In this document: in pieces, positions 13,201-25,017 of the stretch
How the letters are laid out: every line of letters starts with the position of its first letter
Numbering within the stretch: position 1 is the first letter of the stretch
Assembly (NCBI RefSeq): GCF_949628265.1
Contig: NC_088786.1
Coordinates: forward strand, 27,301,681 to 27,365,680
DNA: 64,000 bases
Origin: Cloeon dipterum
Lineage: Eukaryota > Arthropoda > Insecta > Ephemeroptera > Baetidae
Direction of reading: 5' to 3'
Notes under the pieces: model-generated
What the model was told of the DNA's origin: nothing
Databases searched by the model: none
Seen by the model: only the letters and a program-made list of their open reading frames with translations
Program-made: the position numbers and the translations under genes

Positions 13201-16200
13201 AGAGTTTGCTAAAACCAAATGCGTACATTGTGACACAAGGCCCGATGGAGGAGATAGTGTACGACTTTTGGCGGCTGGTGTGGCAGGAGCACGCCAGCTG
13301 CATCGTCATGCTCACCAAAACCTTTGACTTTATCCGCGTAAGATCGGCAAAAGACTTGCGAAACGCAATCGATGAAACGTTTTTAAATGCATTTCTCAGG
13401 TGATGTGCGTGCAGTACTGGCCAGCGTCAATGACCAAAAGCGAAACCTATGGTGACATCACCATCAGGGTCACGCAAGAAGAGGAACTGGCGAACTTCAG
13501 AATCCGCACAATTCACATTTCAAGAAACTTCGGACCGGTGAGTGTCGATTTCACGAGGATTGATAAAAAAATTAAGTTCTAATTCCAGGACAAGCCGGTG
13601 GAAGAACGAGTTTTGTTGCAATTCCACTACACAGAGTGGTACTCGCACTCGTGTCCCTTCTCCAACGCCATTCTCGAGTTTAGAAGGAGAGTTAGGGCTG
13701 TGGCAAAGCACCACGTCGAAAGTGGTGATGGACCTGTGATCGTTCACTGCAAGTAAGGCCTGACAGTTTTTTTTTTGCGACGGGGTGTTCTCAAAGCTGA
13801 AATTGACAGTGACGGCGGAGGTCGATCAGGCGTTTATCTTGCCATAGACGCCAATTTGGAATTGATGGAAGAGGAGGATGGTTTTGACGTTTTTGGATAT
13901 CTCAAGAAACTTAGGCAATCAAGAAAAGGACTGATTGAGACAATAGTAAGAATGGAGAAAATCGCTATGGAATTTTGTTTGGAGTTGATAAAATTCAATT
14001 TTTATAAGAGTTAAGATTATTAGCAATTCCAGATCAATTGCATTTCTAGACTGATAGTTGAATTTTTTTAATAACTTCCATTATACTAGAGTGAATATTG
14101 TTTAAAAATATAAAAAAATATTTACCTAATCTAAATATAAAATTGAAATGGATTTCAGGATCAATACAAATTTGTGTATGACACGTTAGAAGAATTTGTT
14201 GTGTGCGGCAACTCGTGGTTTCCAGTGTCCGAGCTGTCGCAGCGGCTGCGGGCAAAGTCGGTGAAGAACCCGATCACCAAGCAGAACGAGTACCAGCGGG
14301 AGTACGCGGTAAATAAGCATTATATACTGTGTAGTGCAGAGAACTGGGCCAATCTCGGCTGAAGGCACATTACTCTGTCTTTGCACACACTCTCTTGAAA
14401 GTTCGCTGAATTACTCTGTTTCGCCGACAGCAAATTTGCAAACAAACGCCACGCTTCACCATCGGCGACTGCGCCGGCGGCCACCGAGGTGACAACCGGG
14501 CCAAAAACCGGGATGTGCTCATTATCCCACGTGAGTGTTCATCCGACCGCGGCAATTAGGCTTAATCGCCAGTTTTAACGAGCGCCCCCTAATTGTGCTA
14601 CTTTGTTGGGTTATTAATCGGCTGTTTCGCACGTGTTTGCTTTCAGCCGATAATTTCAGACCCTACTTGACCTCTTTCCAGGGAAACAGCTTTACAGACT
14701 ACATCAACGCCGTTTTCGTTGACGTGAGTGCTGCGCAAATTCGCTTTTTTTACCCTCTCGCTCAAAGAGTCACGTTTGCATTCTTCCCCCGCTGCTGCAC
14801 GCCGCAGACTGAGTAAAAAAGCCGCATTTTTTTCACGTTTCAGGGCTACACAAAACCTCGAGAGTACATTGTCACCGAGTGGCCCTTGAAAAACACCGTC
14901 GGCGAGTTCTGGTCCTTGGTTTACGATTATGAGTGCAGCGCGGTTGTGGTCCTCTGTGTACCGGACGTCGGCATGGTGCGTGTCTTTTTTAGACTTGAGA
15001 GTAAAATTCTGTGAGTTATTGTTATTATTTTCACGCAGCAAAACACATTTCCCACTTTCTGGCCCGAGGGTCGGCCTGGGCACTCGAAGAAGTACGGTCC
15101 AGTGTTCACCATCGACCACATATCTCACCAGCACTACTCCAATATCAAGTCATGGATCTTCAGAATTAACAAGAAGGTGAGCAAAAAGAAAGAAATTACG
15201 TTTCAAGAAGCTGGATCAATAAATCTGGGAAGCTTGGTTTTTTGTATTCAGTTTGAGTAAAAAACATATCTGATAAAACTTATAAAGGAAAAGTTGTGCA
15301 ATCGCGAGCAGGAAAGAACGCTGTTATTTCACCAATCATGAAAACCTATATAACGAGTTCTTCGTTTATGAATCACTCGAGCAGGAAACCACAAAGTCAA
15401 GTCTGGCCTTCAATATACACAAGCCAAAAACCGAAACGTAGTCAAGAAAATAAAATCCTGAGCAACTGGGCCATTTCAAACGTTTCTTGCAGGAAAGAAA
15501 TTATAAAATGTCACAAACATTTAAATTAATTTGTAAATTCAGGAAAAACTGAATGGCTCTACTCTGTGTGAAAAATTAGAAGTAATCGAAGTAATTAAGA
15601 TTATATTTTTTGATTTAAAAACCAAATTAATGATTGCTATAAAATGAAGTTTTAATTTTTTATTAATATTGTTTTGGCATTTGCTAACATTTTTAAAGTG
15701 CGTATTGTTAAAAATCTGCTTTTAAAATGCAATGAAACACGCGTCAATATAAAAATTATTCCTAATAAATTTAGTTTACATTTTTTACCTTTAAATCTTT
15801 AAAGTTGATAGATGAAAAGAATTTAGCATTTTACTACACTGGCTCTTTCGACCTATTTTTTTGTTTTATTTATTTTTAATTTTGCTAATGAGATGTGAAC
15901 CATCTGCAGATCGTGTCACTGACTGAGTTGATGGCCGGTGTGAAAGCACCCCCGCGGACGGTTCAGCTTTATCAACTGATGTGTTGGCCCCTGGGCCACA
16001 AAGTGCCCACTTCAACCAACTCGCTGGTCGAGCTGATGAACATGGTGGAGCGGTGGCGGCAGAGAACGGATTATGGACCGGTCGCCGTTGTGTCACCGTA
16101 AGTTCAATAACCCGGAGCATAATTTTAGGATGCTTTGCGTGCCTTAGAACTTTGGAGAGAAAGTGGTGTTATTTCTGGTCTTCTTGGCACCAGTCTGGAA

Positions 16201-16683
16201 TGCCATTGTTTCCACACTCGCTCCAACCACGTGGTTTAAAGTGTTAATACGATCGTAAACACTGGCCATTCAGAATACAGATGAGTCAGGCGTTATTTTT
16301 CCTTATTGCGAAAACGTTAATTTCCAGAGACGGCCGGAGCAGGTGCGGAGTCTACTGCGCGGCAAACGCCTGCATCGAGCAGGTTATTCAGCATGGCGAA
16401 GTTGACATTTTCCAGGCGGTCAAAACGGTTCGCAGACACCGGCCTCAACTCGTTGAAAACATGGTGAGTCGGTTTGTTGCGCCCCCGAGTCAATAAACAC
16501 ACACTGAGCCAAAATTTACTGCAGCCACGAGACATCGAGGAATATTTATTCGTTGGCATTAATTTATATTTTCCGCAGACGGAATACAAGTACTGCTACG
16601 ATTTGGTGCTGCACTACGTGCTACACTATTTGCACAAGGTGCTGAAAGAAAAGGAAACAAAAGAACAAAAGGATAAGAAGTGA
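4278..16683 (+). CDS. Tandem-domain protein tyrosine phosphatase homologue, probably inactive (694 aa model)
   Basis: Sixteen exons: 4278-4482, 12194-12309, 12631-12718, 12824-12900, 13203-13337, 13400-13537, 13589-13752, 13810-13945, 14159-14308, 14431-14530, 14647-14723, 14844-14975, 15039-15176, 15910-16097, 16328-16463, 16579-16683. They total 2085 nt with every phase matching. D1 (about residues 90-400) has [12 protein letters not shown], a CX5R loop HCNDGGGRSG (Cys307, Arg313) and [13 protein letters not shown]. Its WPD loop reads WYS (Ser272 for Asp). D2 (about 405-690) has [20 protein letters not shown], a loop VSPDGRSRCG (Ser614 for Cys) and WPL for WPD. The 68-residue N-terminus ([19 protein letters not shown], then basic and Ser-rich) has no signal peptide or membrane segment, so this isoform would be cytosolic. 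An ectodomain could come from exons I cannot see. The domain layout resembles receptor PTPs of the R2A/kappa type and fly Ptp36E, but that orthology is not proven. The least certain part is the link from the first exon across 7.7 kb. Confidence 0.85.
5751..5916. repeat. GC-rich block, possible decayed mobile-element fragment
   Basis: About 165 bp of clearly GC-rich sequence sits abruptly inside AT-rich intron DNA. The minus strand carries a 35-codon open frame starting at 5828 ([19 protein letters not shown]...), Trp-rich and odd for random sequence. No terminal repeats or target-site duplication are evident. It could be a retroelement scrap or a conserved regulatory block; neither is established. 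Confidence 0.25.
6771..6799. repeat. CT-rich microsatellite (TTTCTC units)
   Basis: A short pyrimidine tract built of repeated TTTCTC-like units with one interruption, located in the phosphatase intron. No function is indicated. Confidence 0.8.
11124..11131 (+). promoter_or_regulatory. TATA-like element inside the phosphatase first intron
   Basis: The sequence TATAAAAG lies about 1.07 kb upstream of the second coding exon and is followed by a GC-richer stretch, which would suit an internal promoter for a shorter transcript. No good initiator is seen about 30 bp downstream, so the call is weak. Confidence 0.15.
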
Positions 16684-17000
16684 GGTACCCGCGGCAGGAC
16701 CGGAGAGGACGCGCTCGCTTTTACACACATTGTCGCGCGTGCACACATTGACCTGTGAATGCACGCGCCTGCTGAAAGAGCTGCCCGGCAGAGTAAAGTT
16801 AAACGGTCTCGTGTTTTTCATCGGTTTACATGGTTGTCTGGCTGGCAGCTCGCTTTATCTCTCATTGTAATCTTGGAAGTAAAATATTTTTATGCAAGGC
16901 AAGACTTTTGGGATGCAGGGGAACCAAAATGTTTTTAACCAAGTGCCAATTTGCGTCGGGGCAGAATCTGTGAGATATATATGGAATATTGTACCATTTT

Positions 17001-17006
17001 AATAAA
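17001..17006 (+). terminator. Polyadenylation signal of the phosphatase gene
   Basis: AATAAA, directly followed by a second overlapping AATAAA-like hexamer, lies about 320 bp after the stop codon at 16681-16683. It implies a 3' UTR of about 340 bp that ends before the convergent snakeskin 3' end. Confidence 0.6.
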
Positions 17007-17102
17007 ATAAAAGCGTATCACTTTCCTAAAAATGCCTTTTAAATGCATCTATTCACAGGCCATCAACTAGAAAAACGAAATAAAATTGTTACATTTCATT
17101 AC

Positions 17103-17108
17103 TTTATT
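17103..17108 (-). terminator. Probable polyadenylation signal of snakeskin
   Basis: TTTATT on the plus strand is AATAAA on the minus strand, about 310 bp beyond the snakeskin stop. Both convergent genes then end within about 100 bp of each other without clear 3' UTR overlap. Confidence 0.45.
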
Positions 17109-17416
17109 ACTCCAAAAGTAGTACAAAATCCTGTTTAATTTGCAGCAAATGCGAAAATTAGAGAATATGTATACATATACGGATGTAAATATTTTGGCAT
17201 AGCTTCAGAAAACCTTGAATGCGTTCCAAGATGATTATGGAGAGAGAAACAGAGTAAAGACATTAAGAAGTTAACAACATTCGTTGCTTCAAATATAAAC
17301 TCAATGATTTATGACTCAAGTTGTAAAATCGTTCATGATATGATCAGCAAATTTTTCAACGTAACTTCTAAATAAATTAAACCCTGGAAGGTTAATTTTA
17401 GAGAAAAAGTAGGAGC

Positions 17417-18580
17417 CTAGTATTTATCTCCCTTCTTAGCAAAGTGGATGAACGAGAGTACGGTGTCTAACAAGTAAACGGCTCCCGAAATGACGCAAAG
17501 GCTTCCAAGTGCCAAACCGATTTGCTTCTCTGCTGAGATGCTTTGGTACTTGTGCTCGTTTTGGTATCCACTCCAGTAGTGCAAGGCTGTTCCACCGACG
17601 GCAATGAACATGAAGGTGCCAATGAAGTTCATCAGTACGTCCTAAAAATTGAAAACGAAATCAAGACTGCATATTGGAATAAAATAATTTACCGCTAGGG
17701 TGTTCTTTTGTTGTGTGTTTCCGAAGCAAAAGGAAATGAGAACCACAGATGTGTAAATAAAGTAGCCAACGAAGACCCCTGAAGCCACGATTTCAGCATC
17801 AGGATTTTTCTCTTCATTCAGGTTCCACGTTCCGCCGACACCCAAGAATTGACCTCCGTAACCTGTCCTGTAGAGGATCAGGATAATGAGGTTCATAACC
17901 TGGTTGGAAAAATGCAATTAAATTAATTGGTCAATGCTTGAATTAATTTAAATTTCAATGATATTGATTTTAAACTATCGTGAAATATATAATCGCGTTG
18001 ATGAAATATTGTGTTGGAGAGAAATCCCTATTTGCTATTATTTATTAAATGACACACGATCAGCTATATAGAGTTGCTTTTTCTTGCATCACGCACAGCC
18101 GAGCTGATAAGATAAATTCTCAGGCTCACTGGCTGACGGACTGCACCATCAAAATGATACATCGCAGTTGTCATCAAAAGTTCCTTGAAAATGTTCCGAA
18201 GGCGGAAATAATGGTTGCCAAACATTCGAAATATAGCTTTCGGTGGACTGGATAGATCAAAACATCCCGCACTTTATACTAAGGGTTTTTTCAAATTAAT
18301 TAAATAGATAAAAAAATAAAGTATCGATGGATTTTGTAGGATTCAAACAAATATTTCACCAGTTCAATAACAAAGTCAATTATTTGCCTGCTTGTTAAAA
18401 CCAGAAATATATTTTTCAATTGGAATATTGGCTCGTATCTTTCCTAACACACGCCAAACTCAAACGCTACGAAAATCTAGAAGGTGTTGAACACACCTTT
18501 CTAGCTTAAAAATTAAAAAGAAAACTTACCAACTTGGCGACCTTGATGACAATTGACCCAACACTTTCCATGCTCGGCAT
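17417..18580 (-). CDS. Ssk: Snakeskin, four-pass smooth septate junction protein (160 aa)
   Basis: Snakeskin is a small tetraspan protein of smooth septate junctions in the arthropod midgut and Malpighian tubules, where it works with Mesh and Tsp2A in the paracellular barrier. Three exons: 18580-18530, 17899-17693 and 17641-17417 (stop included). All junctions are phase 0 and give 160 residues, the usual family size. Recognisable blocks are MPSMESVGSIVIKVAKL, LILYRTGYGGQFLGVGGTWN, LNEEKNPDAEIVASGVFVGY and the third-exon stretch MNFIGTFMFIAVGGTALHYW. Four hydrophobic segments lie near residues 8-27, 57-78, 88-107 and 122-147, with both ends short and cytoplasmic. The gene is convergent with the phosphatase and divergent from the M13 peptidase, whose start is 790 bp away. 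Assignment rests on strong recall of the conserved first extracellular loop (YRTG...GVGGTWNLNEEK). Confidence 0.88.
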
Positions 18581-19369
18581 GTTGAATGCTCACTTTTGTT
18601 TAGCACAAATCAGGGAATCGATGGGAACAAATATTAAACAGCGCTCAAGGCACCTGTTGCGCAGAGAAGAGTAGATTGGCAACTCCAGATTCACGCCCAT
18701 ACGGTCTCCTTATCAGGCTCATCCCGGCTTACTCCAAATAGAGAGAATGCTTTGCTGATAACGCAGATATGAGGTGTGATAGTGCCAACTTGTGTAATTA
18801 AACACACCACGTCACTTGCTCGTCAAGCGTAGTTTTATTATATCTCGCAGCCCCACCTTACTGAGGATTCATTCTCTCATTCCTACTTTACTTCCTAATT
18901 TGGCATCATCTTTTTTCATTGATGCCAGATGGTAAATAGGAAAATAAATTTCACGAATCAAAAATTTTTCTCAGATTTTTTTAATAATTTCCCTTCACAA
19001 TTATTTTAATTATTTCCACACTGACCATAAAATCATGAAAAATTTTTCACTCCGCATCTAAGGATTTATTTTCTTTAGCGAAAATATTAAACACTTTAAA
19101 AACATCTTAAATATAATAACCTCATCTAACACTATAAATTCCTGTTTACTTCCGTTAATTTTTAAACACGATTATCAAAATCCTTTATTCTTTGAAATTC
19201 CCATCCAAGAAATTTGAATTTCCTTGTAAGCAATATCGTACAGAGAAACTTAAACGGTACGTGCGGCTGGAAAGGTTGATAAAATTGTGGGTTTCCTGTG
19301 TATTGCGGTTTAGGTTGCTGCATTGTTAATAAGCGACAGTCAACCACGAGAGAGCATACTCAAAGCGAT
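18581..19369. other. Divergent intergenic region between snakeskin and the M13 peptidase
   Basis: These 789 bp must hold both 5' UTRs and promoters, because the genes point away from each other. The sequence is AT-rich with no clear TATA/initiator pair that I trust and no open frame resembling a protein. A shared, bidirectional promoter is possible. Confidence 0.5.
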
Positions 19370-22300
19370 ATGCCGCGGAAGGGTGCGTACCATATTGCCA
19401 ACTCAAGCCCTGAAGAGGGCCTGTCAATAAGGCAGCACAAGGACTATTCGTACCCTGCGTGTCTGGCGTCGATGCTAGCGTTCTTGGCAATCTGTCTTAT
19501 CATCATCGCTTGCACCTTTCCATGGAAATATATGAAAGAGGAACACACAAATGTTAGAGAGGTATACTTTAAATTTATTCCTTATTGTTGAAGTGAAGAG
19601 GTTAAATTCCAATTTTAACCTCAAGGGTAATTTGGAATATAAGCCTATTAATTGAGTATTACTTTAACAGTTTGCAAAAAACGCAGCCCTGAAAACATTT
19701 AATGACACTCTATTGTGCATCGCATAGGCATCTACCAACAAAATCTTTTTAATACACAAAAGTTTCCATTTTTTTCACCATCTTTTTTGGATAAAATTTT
19801 CCTATTCTTTTTATGCTTTTTTAAAAACTTATAAGACGCGAATATCACTGAAATTTCTAAATATATTTCAGGATGGGTCTGAATTTGACAAATTTGAAGG
19901 CAATCGTTTTCCTTCCCCAAGTAAGTGAATAAAATAAATATTTTTTAATGCAAATTCAATTAACTCCTACTGCAAATGCCACTTTCAGAAACTACTGATC
20001 CGGATTTTCACGGTATGTTGATGGCTAAATAAACCAGTCGAAAATTTTTATTTTCAGTTTAAGGCATATTTCATGAATGTATAACAAACTTCTTTATCGC
20101 AGGCAGGAGTGACGACGATACACATAAAAGGCATAAGAGCAAGTCTACTGTGCCTCCACAGCTTGAAACCGGTAAGATAAATTTGAAAAATGATACGGAT
20201 GCAGTTAACGTAAAATTCTGCGCAGTACAACCAACTGTAACGGCAACAGACGTTGATGAAAAAACCACAACTCTGTCACACCAGAGTTCGGTTGTGCCCA
20301 CCACCTCCACGGAAAAGCCCGGTAAAAAACAAAATTTATTAAAATGAGAAGAATGCTAAATTCTCGCATCTAATATATAGTTGACGATTATGTTGATGTT
20401 GCAGAAGAAGGCAGTGCAAAAATTTCTAAGAATGAAGGTTTGCCTGTACATGTACTTGTCTAAATCATTAGTAATAATAAAAATTACAGAGATAGCTGAT
20501 GCTGTTTCGGAAGCAACAACCTTGGGTGCTGAGACAACAACAGAAGAAATAAAGAGCAGCAGTAGTTCTGTTGCTGATAAAACAGAAGCAACTATATCAT
20601 CTGTCATAGTTACTGAACGTATGTATTTTATTATAAAAAAATACTTTATTTTTGCAGCTTTATTCTTATAAAATAGCCACAGTGGAACCGAAAGAGCAAG
20701 TCCAAACTAGCAAGCATTCATCTGTTAGCGCGAGTACAACAAGTTCAACCATATTAAGCGCGAGCGCTGTCTCCAGCGCGTCCAGTACGTTAAGCTCCTC
20801 AATTTGAGAGTTTTGTTTAAATCGAAAGTGTAAATTATAAATTAATCTATTTTTATAGCGGAGCCAACTTCAAAAATGCAAGATGACCAAACGTCAAACT
20901 CGGACCATGGTACAAAATCACCACCATAAATCGACTCTCGTATAATAAATTGCTTGAACTTGAATTAATCATACGTAAAATGTGATAAAACCATCTCGTT
21001 GCTTAGCAATACCTTGTGGTGTATAGACTAAATTAATAAACCCCTAATATACTAATTGCCGCTTTTGATTTTAAAAGTGAATGTGAATATTTAAGGTGTG
21101 CGCTAATTAAAAATTCTATAATAGCAAAAAATCCAAAAACACACGAGCGAATGATAAAATTTGGCAGACTCCAGGTGCCCAAGCCAACTATGTAGCACAA
21201 TTGCGAGTCGACAGCTCAGCCTGATGAACGTGGATGCGAACCCATGCGACGATTTCTACGAGTACGCGTGTGGCTCGCTTAGAATAAGCAGAAATTTGGC
21301 CGAGCCAAATCCAGACGCACAGGTGAATGAGAAGCTGAGAATGGCCATCAAGAAAGTCGATATGCAAAACAGTAGCGTGCCGCTTAAGCACAGGTTTTTC
21401 AAAAGCTTCTACCAGGACTGCCTTGATTACGAAAACGATTTCAACTACAACAAACGACTTAACAAAGGTTTTTTTAAATTATTTTTTTAACATTATAGTG
21501 TCCGTTAGTCGTCTATCGAGTAAAAAAAACATAAAAAAGAACGGAGATTAGATATTGTTTTAACTCACGTTTTTGTGCAACTGTTTCGGCAATTGGAGCG
21601 TCATTAGCGGCGACACAAAACAAAAAACATTTTGCAGCGCTGATGAGGTTTCAATTGCCGATTGAAGCAGCTGTCTAACACAAGAAACTTGGTTAAACTC
21701 TCGTCTGCGACAAATCCATGAATCTCCATTAGACAAAAATAATCTATCATAAACATACAAAAAAATTAATAATCGACCACGCGCTTCCAGCCAAGACAAT
21801 TCTTCAAAGCGTTGGGACATTTCTAGAATCCGGTCACGCGGACAGCATGACTCTCACCGATCTCGTTGCAAAAATGCTACAATATAACAGGTAAATTTCT
21901 CGCAAACCTTGAAAATAAAAATTTACTGACGCGAGCCCCATAAAGCGCGCCTCTTTTCGACATTTTGCTTGACGTGTCTGAAGCTGGGAGAGATGCTCCG
22001 TTTTCTATCAAGGTTGTGCCGCCACTGCCACGCAATTCTTTTTTCTACCCAAACAGTCACTTTAACGGAGGACATTGTTTTGCCGATACCGCTCCACCGG
22101 AGGATGAAAATGTAAAAACGGACACTTTATACGAAAAATACGCGGAATGCAAGGTTTGAGCGTTAATTTGGAATAACAAATATGTTGATTAAAACTTTTG
22201 TTGAAGAACAATGAAGGAAGCTACATTGATAGTGTTGGAAAAGCGCTGAGGGAGTTTGGAGCTTTTAGCGACGATCAAGGTAAAGCTGCAGAATGGGTGA

Positions 22301-24426
22301 CTGCCACAAAAGTTGGGGTGGAGGAGCTTCTGCGTTCAAAAATACTCACTTCGGTATTCTATTAATACTTTTTAGCTCTAACCATGGTCTTTATGAAATA
22401 AAATTCAGGCACAATACACTGAGGCAAACATTCGAATCGATGCAGTCAGCAAAGGCTATGAAATGTTTACCATAAACGAATTGCAGAACCAATACTCAAT
22501 GGTAGGAAAAATCAATATATCGTTTTGCGACAGACTCGTAGCCATATCATAATTCTAGTTGAACTGGACCGCCCTGTTGACTAAAGTAGTCGCTGCGAAT
22601 AATTCGACATTGATCAATGACAAAATAGCAATTCAAGTTTACTCTAAAAGTTACATTACTGAACTCTTCAACCAACTTGACATCAACAGTGGCGAAACGT
22701 GAGCCAAAAATAATAAAAAATTTAAAATGATATTGAAAATGTAATGATCAGGGCCTTGTACAACGCCATACTGGCAATGTTTTGGCACATGCTTTACACC
22801 GATTTCGTCGTCGCAAAGGGAAATTGCGACCGGCCCAACTTTTGCACGTTCGCTGCGCAACGGTTTATGGATGACGCCGCCTCTTCTCTGTATCTCTCAG
22901 AATTCGATTCTGCTGCCATGACCACGATCCACGCACAGGTTTAGATTTGTTACTTTGTTTTCCTGTCCTACTGCAATTATTGGAGTCAAATACTGCAACC
23001 TGCTCGACACGAATGCTAAACCGGTTGCATACCTTTCCAAATCTCGCGATTTTATTTTAGGTGAGAGAAATGTTCGACAAAGAGACGACTCTGCTGGCAA
23101 CAAGGATCAGACACTCTCCACAAATAAAGGACGAAACAGAGAAAGACAAACTGATAGAAAAATTGGAAAACATGAGAATTGAGATTAGTGGTAATAGAAA
23201 ACAAACGGCAGAGATATACATTGTGGAGGTATAGGGATGGATTTTATCTCAGTAAACGTAAGTTTCCCTTATCAATCTGACTTTGCAGAAAGATCTGGAA
23301 GAGGATTATTTCTCTAAGGCAATTCGTTTGCTTAAGAGACGTCGTCAGAGAATGTACAGTGACTACCGGGGAAGAAAACCGGATAAGCCTTCTCAAATGT
23401 AAATATAACTGCGTGATTTGATTTCCAGAAACTAAATAGTTAAATTTTTTGCACAGCTGGAGTCACTTTTCACTTCCTACTTTGACCAATGCGAATGCAG
23501 TTTACGGATTGAATGCAGTTTGTAATACTTCTGCAAAAATCAGTTTACACAGCCTAATATTGAATGAAATAATTTTCAGTGGTTCCCCAAGGTCTCATCG
23601 CTAATAAATACATCCAAGGTGCTCCAGAATACATTAACATGGGAATTTTAGGCACCATAATCGCCCATGAAATTATTCATCACTTCGATTCAACTGGTGA
23701 AAAATTCTTCACTGTCTTTAATTATCAATTTCTGAAACGCAAAAATCCATAGGAATCGACTACAATGCAGATGGAAAAAGGAGCACTGCTGTCACAACAC
23801 AGAATGAAAATATATTCCAGGATCTGACAACACAACTCGAGCAACAGTTTTCATTCCAAAAATCATACAATCTCGGAAATGGTCGATTCGCTGACTTTAA
23901 TGTGAGTTTCTCTCACAATTCTTAAAGATTAATTTATTTTTTATCTCATTAAGATACACTCGGAACTATCACAAAATGAAAGGTTTGCTGATATTGCTGC
24001 GATCGATGTTGCTTATGAGGTCATTAAAAAGGGGCTAGAACATGAGAGCGAAGACGAGAGCTACATGAATTTGCCTTACGTGAATTACAATCAGTCAAAA
24101 AGCTTCTTCCTCGCCCACGCGCAGGTGAACATATTTATTAAGAACATTTGAAAAAATCTTGTTGACAAAGCTTTTTTGTATAATTTTTTAGATGTTTTGC
24201 ACAAAGAAAGAGTTTCTGGATTTCAGAGTTAAGCTTTACGAAGGAGAGCATCTCCCACCTCAAATTCGGTAATAAACTTATCTAATTTTTACTGGAAAAT
24301 TATTTTTACTCTGTTATTTTCAGCGTTGATATGATCATGCGAAACTCAAGATATTTCCTAAAAACGTTTGCTTGTCCACCAAGGAAAACTCAAAGTTTCC
24401 AAGATATTCTTCAAATAGATGATTAA
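19370..24426 (+). CDS. Neprilysin-like M13 zinc metallopeptidase, type II membrane protein (969 aa model)
   Basis: Twenty-four exons: 19370-19561, 19872-19920, 19989-20012, 20103-20171, 20226-20321, 20381-20437, 20490-20618, 20677-20784, 20859-20909, 21168-21467, 21791-21890, 21946-22153, 22207-22353, 22409-22501, 22559-22698, 22752-22938, 23061-23228, 23289-23398, 23457-23521, 23580-23696, 23753-23901, 23954-24124, 24192-24268, 24324-24426. Total 2910 nt, in frame. A short cytosolic tail is followed by a membrane anchor (residues 29-52), a Ser/Thr-rich stalk (65-258), then the M13 domain beginning CPSQLCSTIASRQLSLMNVD and DANPCDDFYEYACGS. Zinc site: HEIIH (His794, Glu795, His798) and Glu862 in NERFAD, with Asp866. 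Substrate-binding NANAVY (754-759) and the late His-x5-Arg (EGEHLPPQIRV) are present, so it looks catalytically competent. The usual C-terminal CxVW is missing; the protein ends QDILQIDD. Family members cleave extracellular peptides such as neuropeptides and tachykinins. The orthologue within the large insect Nep family cannot be named. Confidence 0.9.
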
Positions 24427-24705
24427 CTATAAAATTGTGTGTGGAAATGTCGCTTTTTTACTTGTGTTTTACGTTTGTACACTACACGCGCGTATTTTAC
24501 TTGCTGATTGATTTTTTATGAAGTAAAACTAAAGAAACTAGTTGTGAAGAAGTCGTTTTACCAGCTCACGTGGCCATACATAAAACCTTTATCTATTTAG
24601 CTTAATTAGTTCATTTGTTTGAAATTTGAATGATTTCATTTATAATGAAAATTAAAATAGACGAATTGCTTTTTGTGTTTCGTGATGTTTTGTCACGATC
24701 AATAT

Positions 24706-24711
24706 TTTATT
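24706..24711 (-). terminator. Probable polyadenylation signal of the mucin-serpin gene
   Basis: A minus-strand AATAAA lies about 310 bp past the serpin stop. The convergent peptidase gene ends at 24426 and has only a variant ATTAAA near 24650, so the two 3' UTRs probably abut or overlap in this 590 bp gap. Confidence 0.4.
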
Positions 24712-25017
24712 TTTTATTTGGTTTTAGAAAAAAATAACATTTACAATCAACATACTTTAAAAACACTAGCACAATAACTTACTAAATTATATTTACACGT
24801 AAAACATGTTAATCCGACAGTGAAATTAACGCGACAGCTACTGCTTCTGTGTATATTAAGGGAAATTATCATGTCAACCAAGCAATTAAGGAAAATCATT
24901 TGGTCAAGATACTGCACATTTTTAACGTCCACTTTAAGAAAAGTGCACATCAAAAATTAATTTGCAGGCCTTAAAGTAAAGTCTTTTCAATTTTGACGGG
25001 GGATTGAAGTGAAGCCA

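Noticed and set aside
22280..22291. Apparent donor (GTAAAG) and acceptor (CTGCAG) 12 bp apart in the M13 peptidase gene
   Set aside because: Far too short for an intron, and reading straight through keeps the frame (DDQGKAAEWVTATKVGVEEL), so it is exon.
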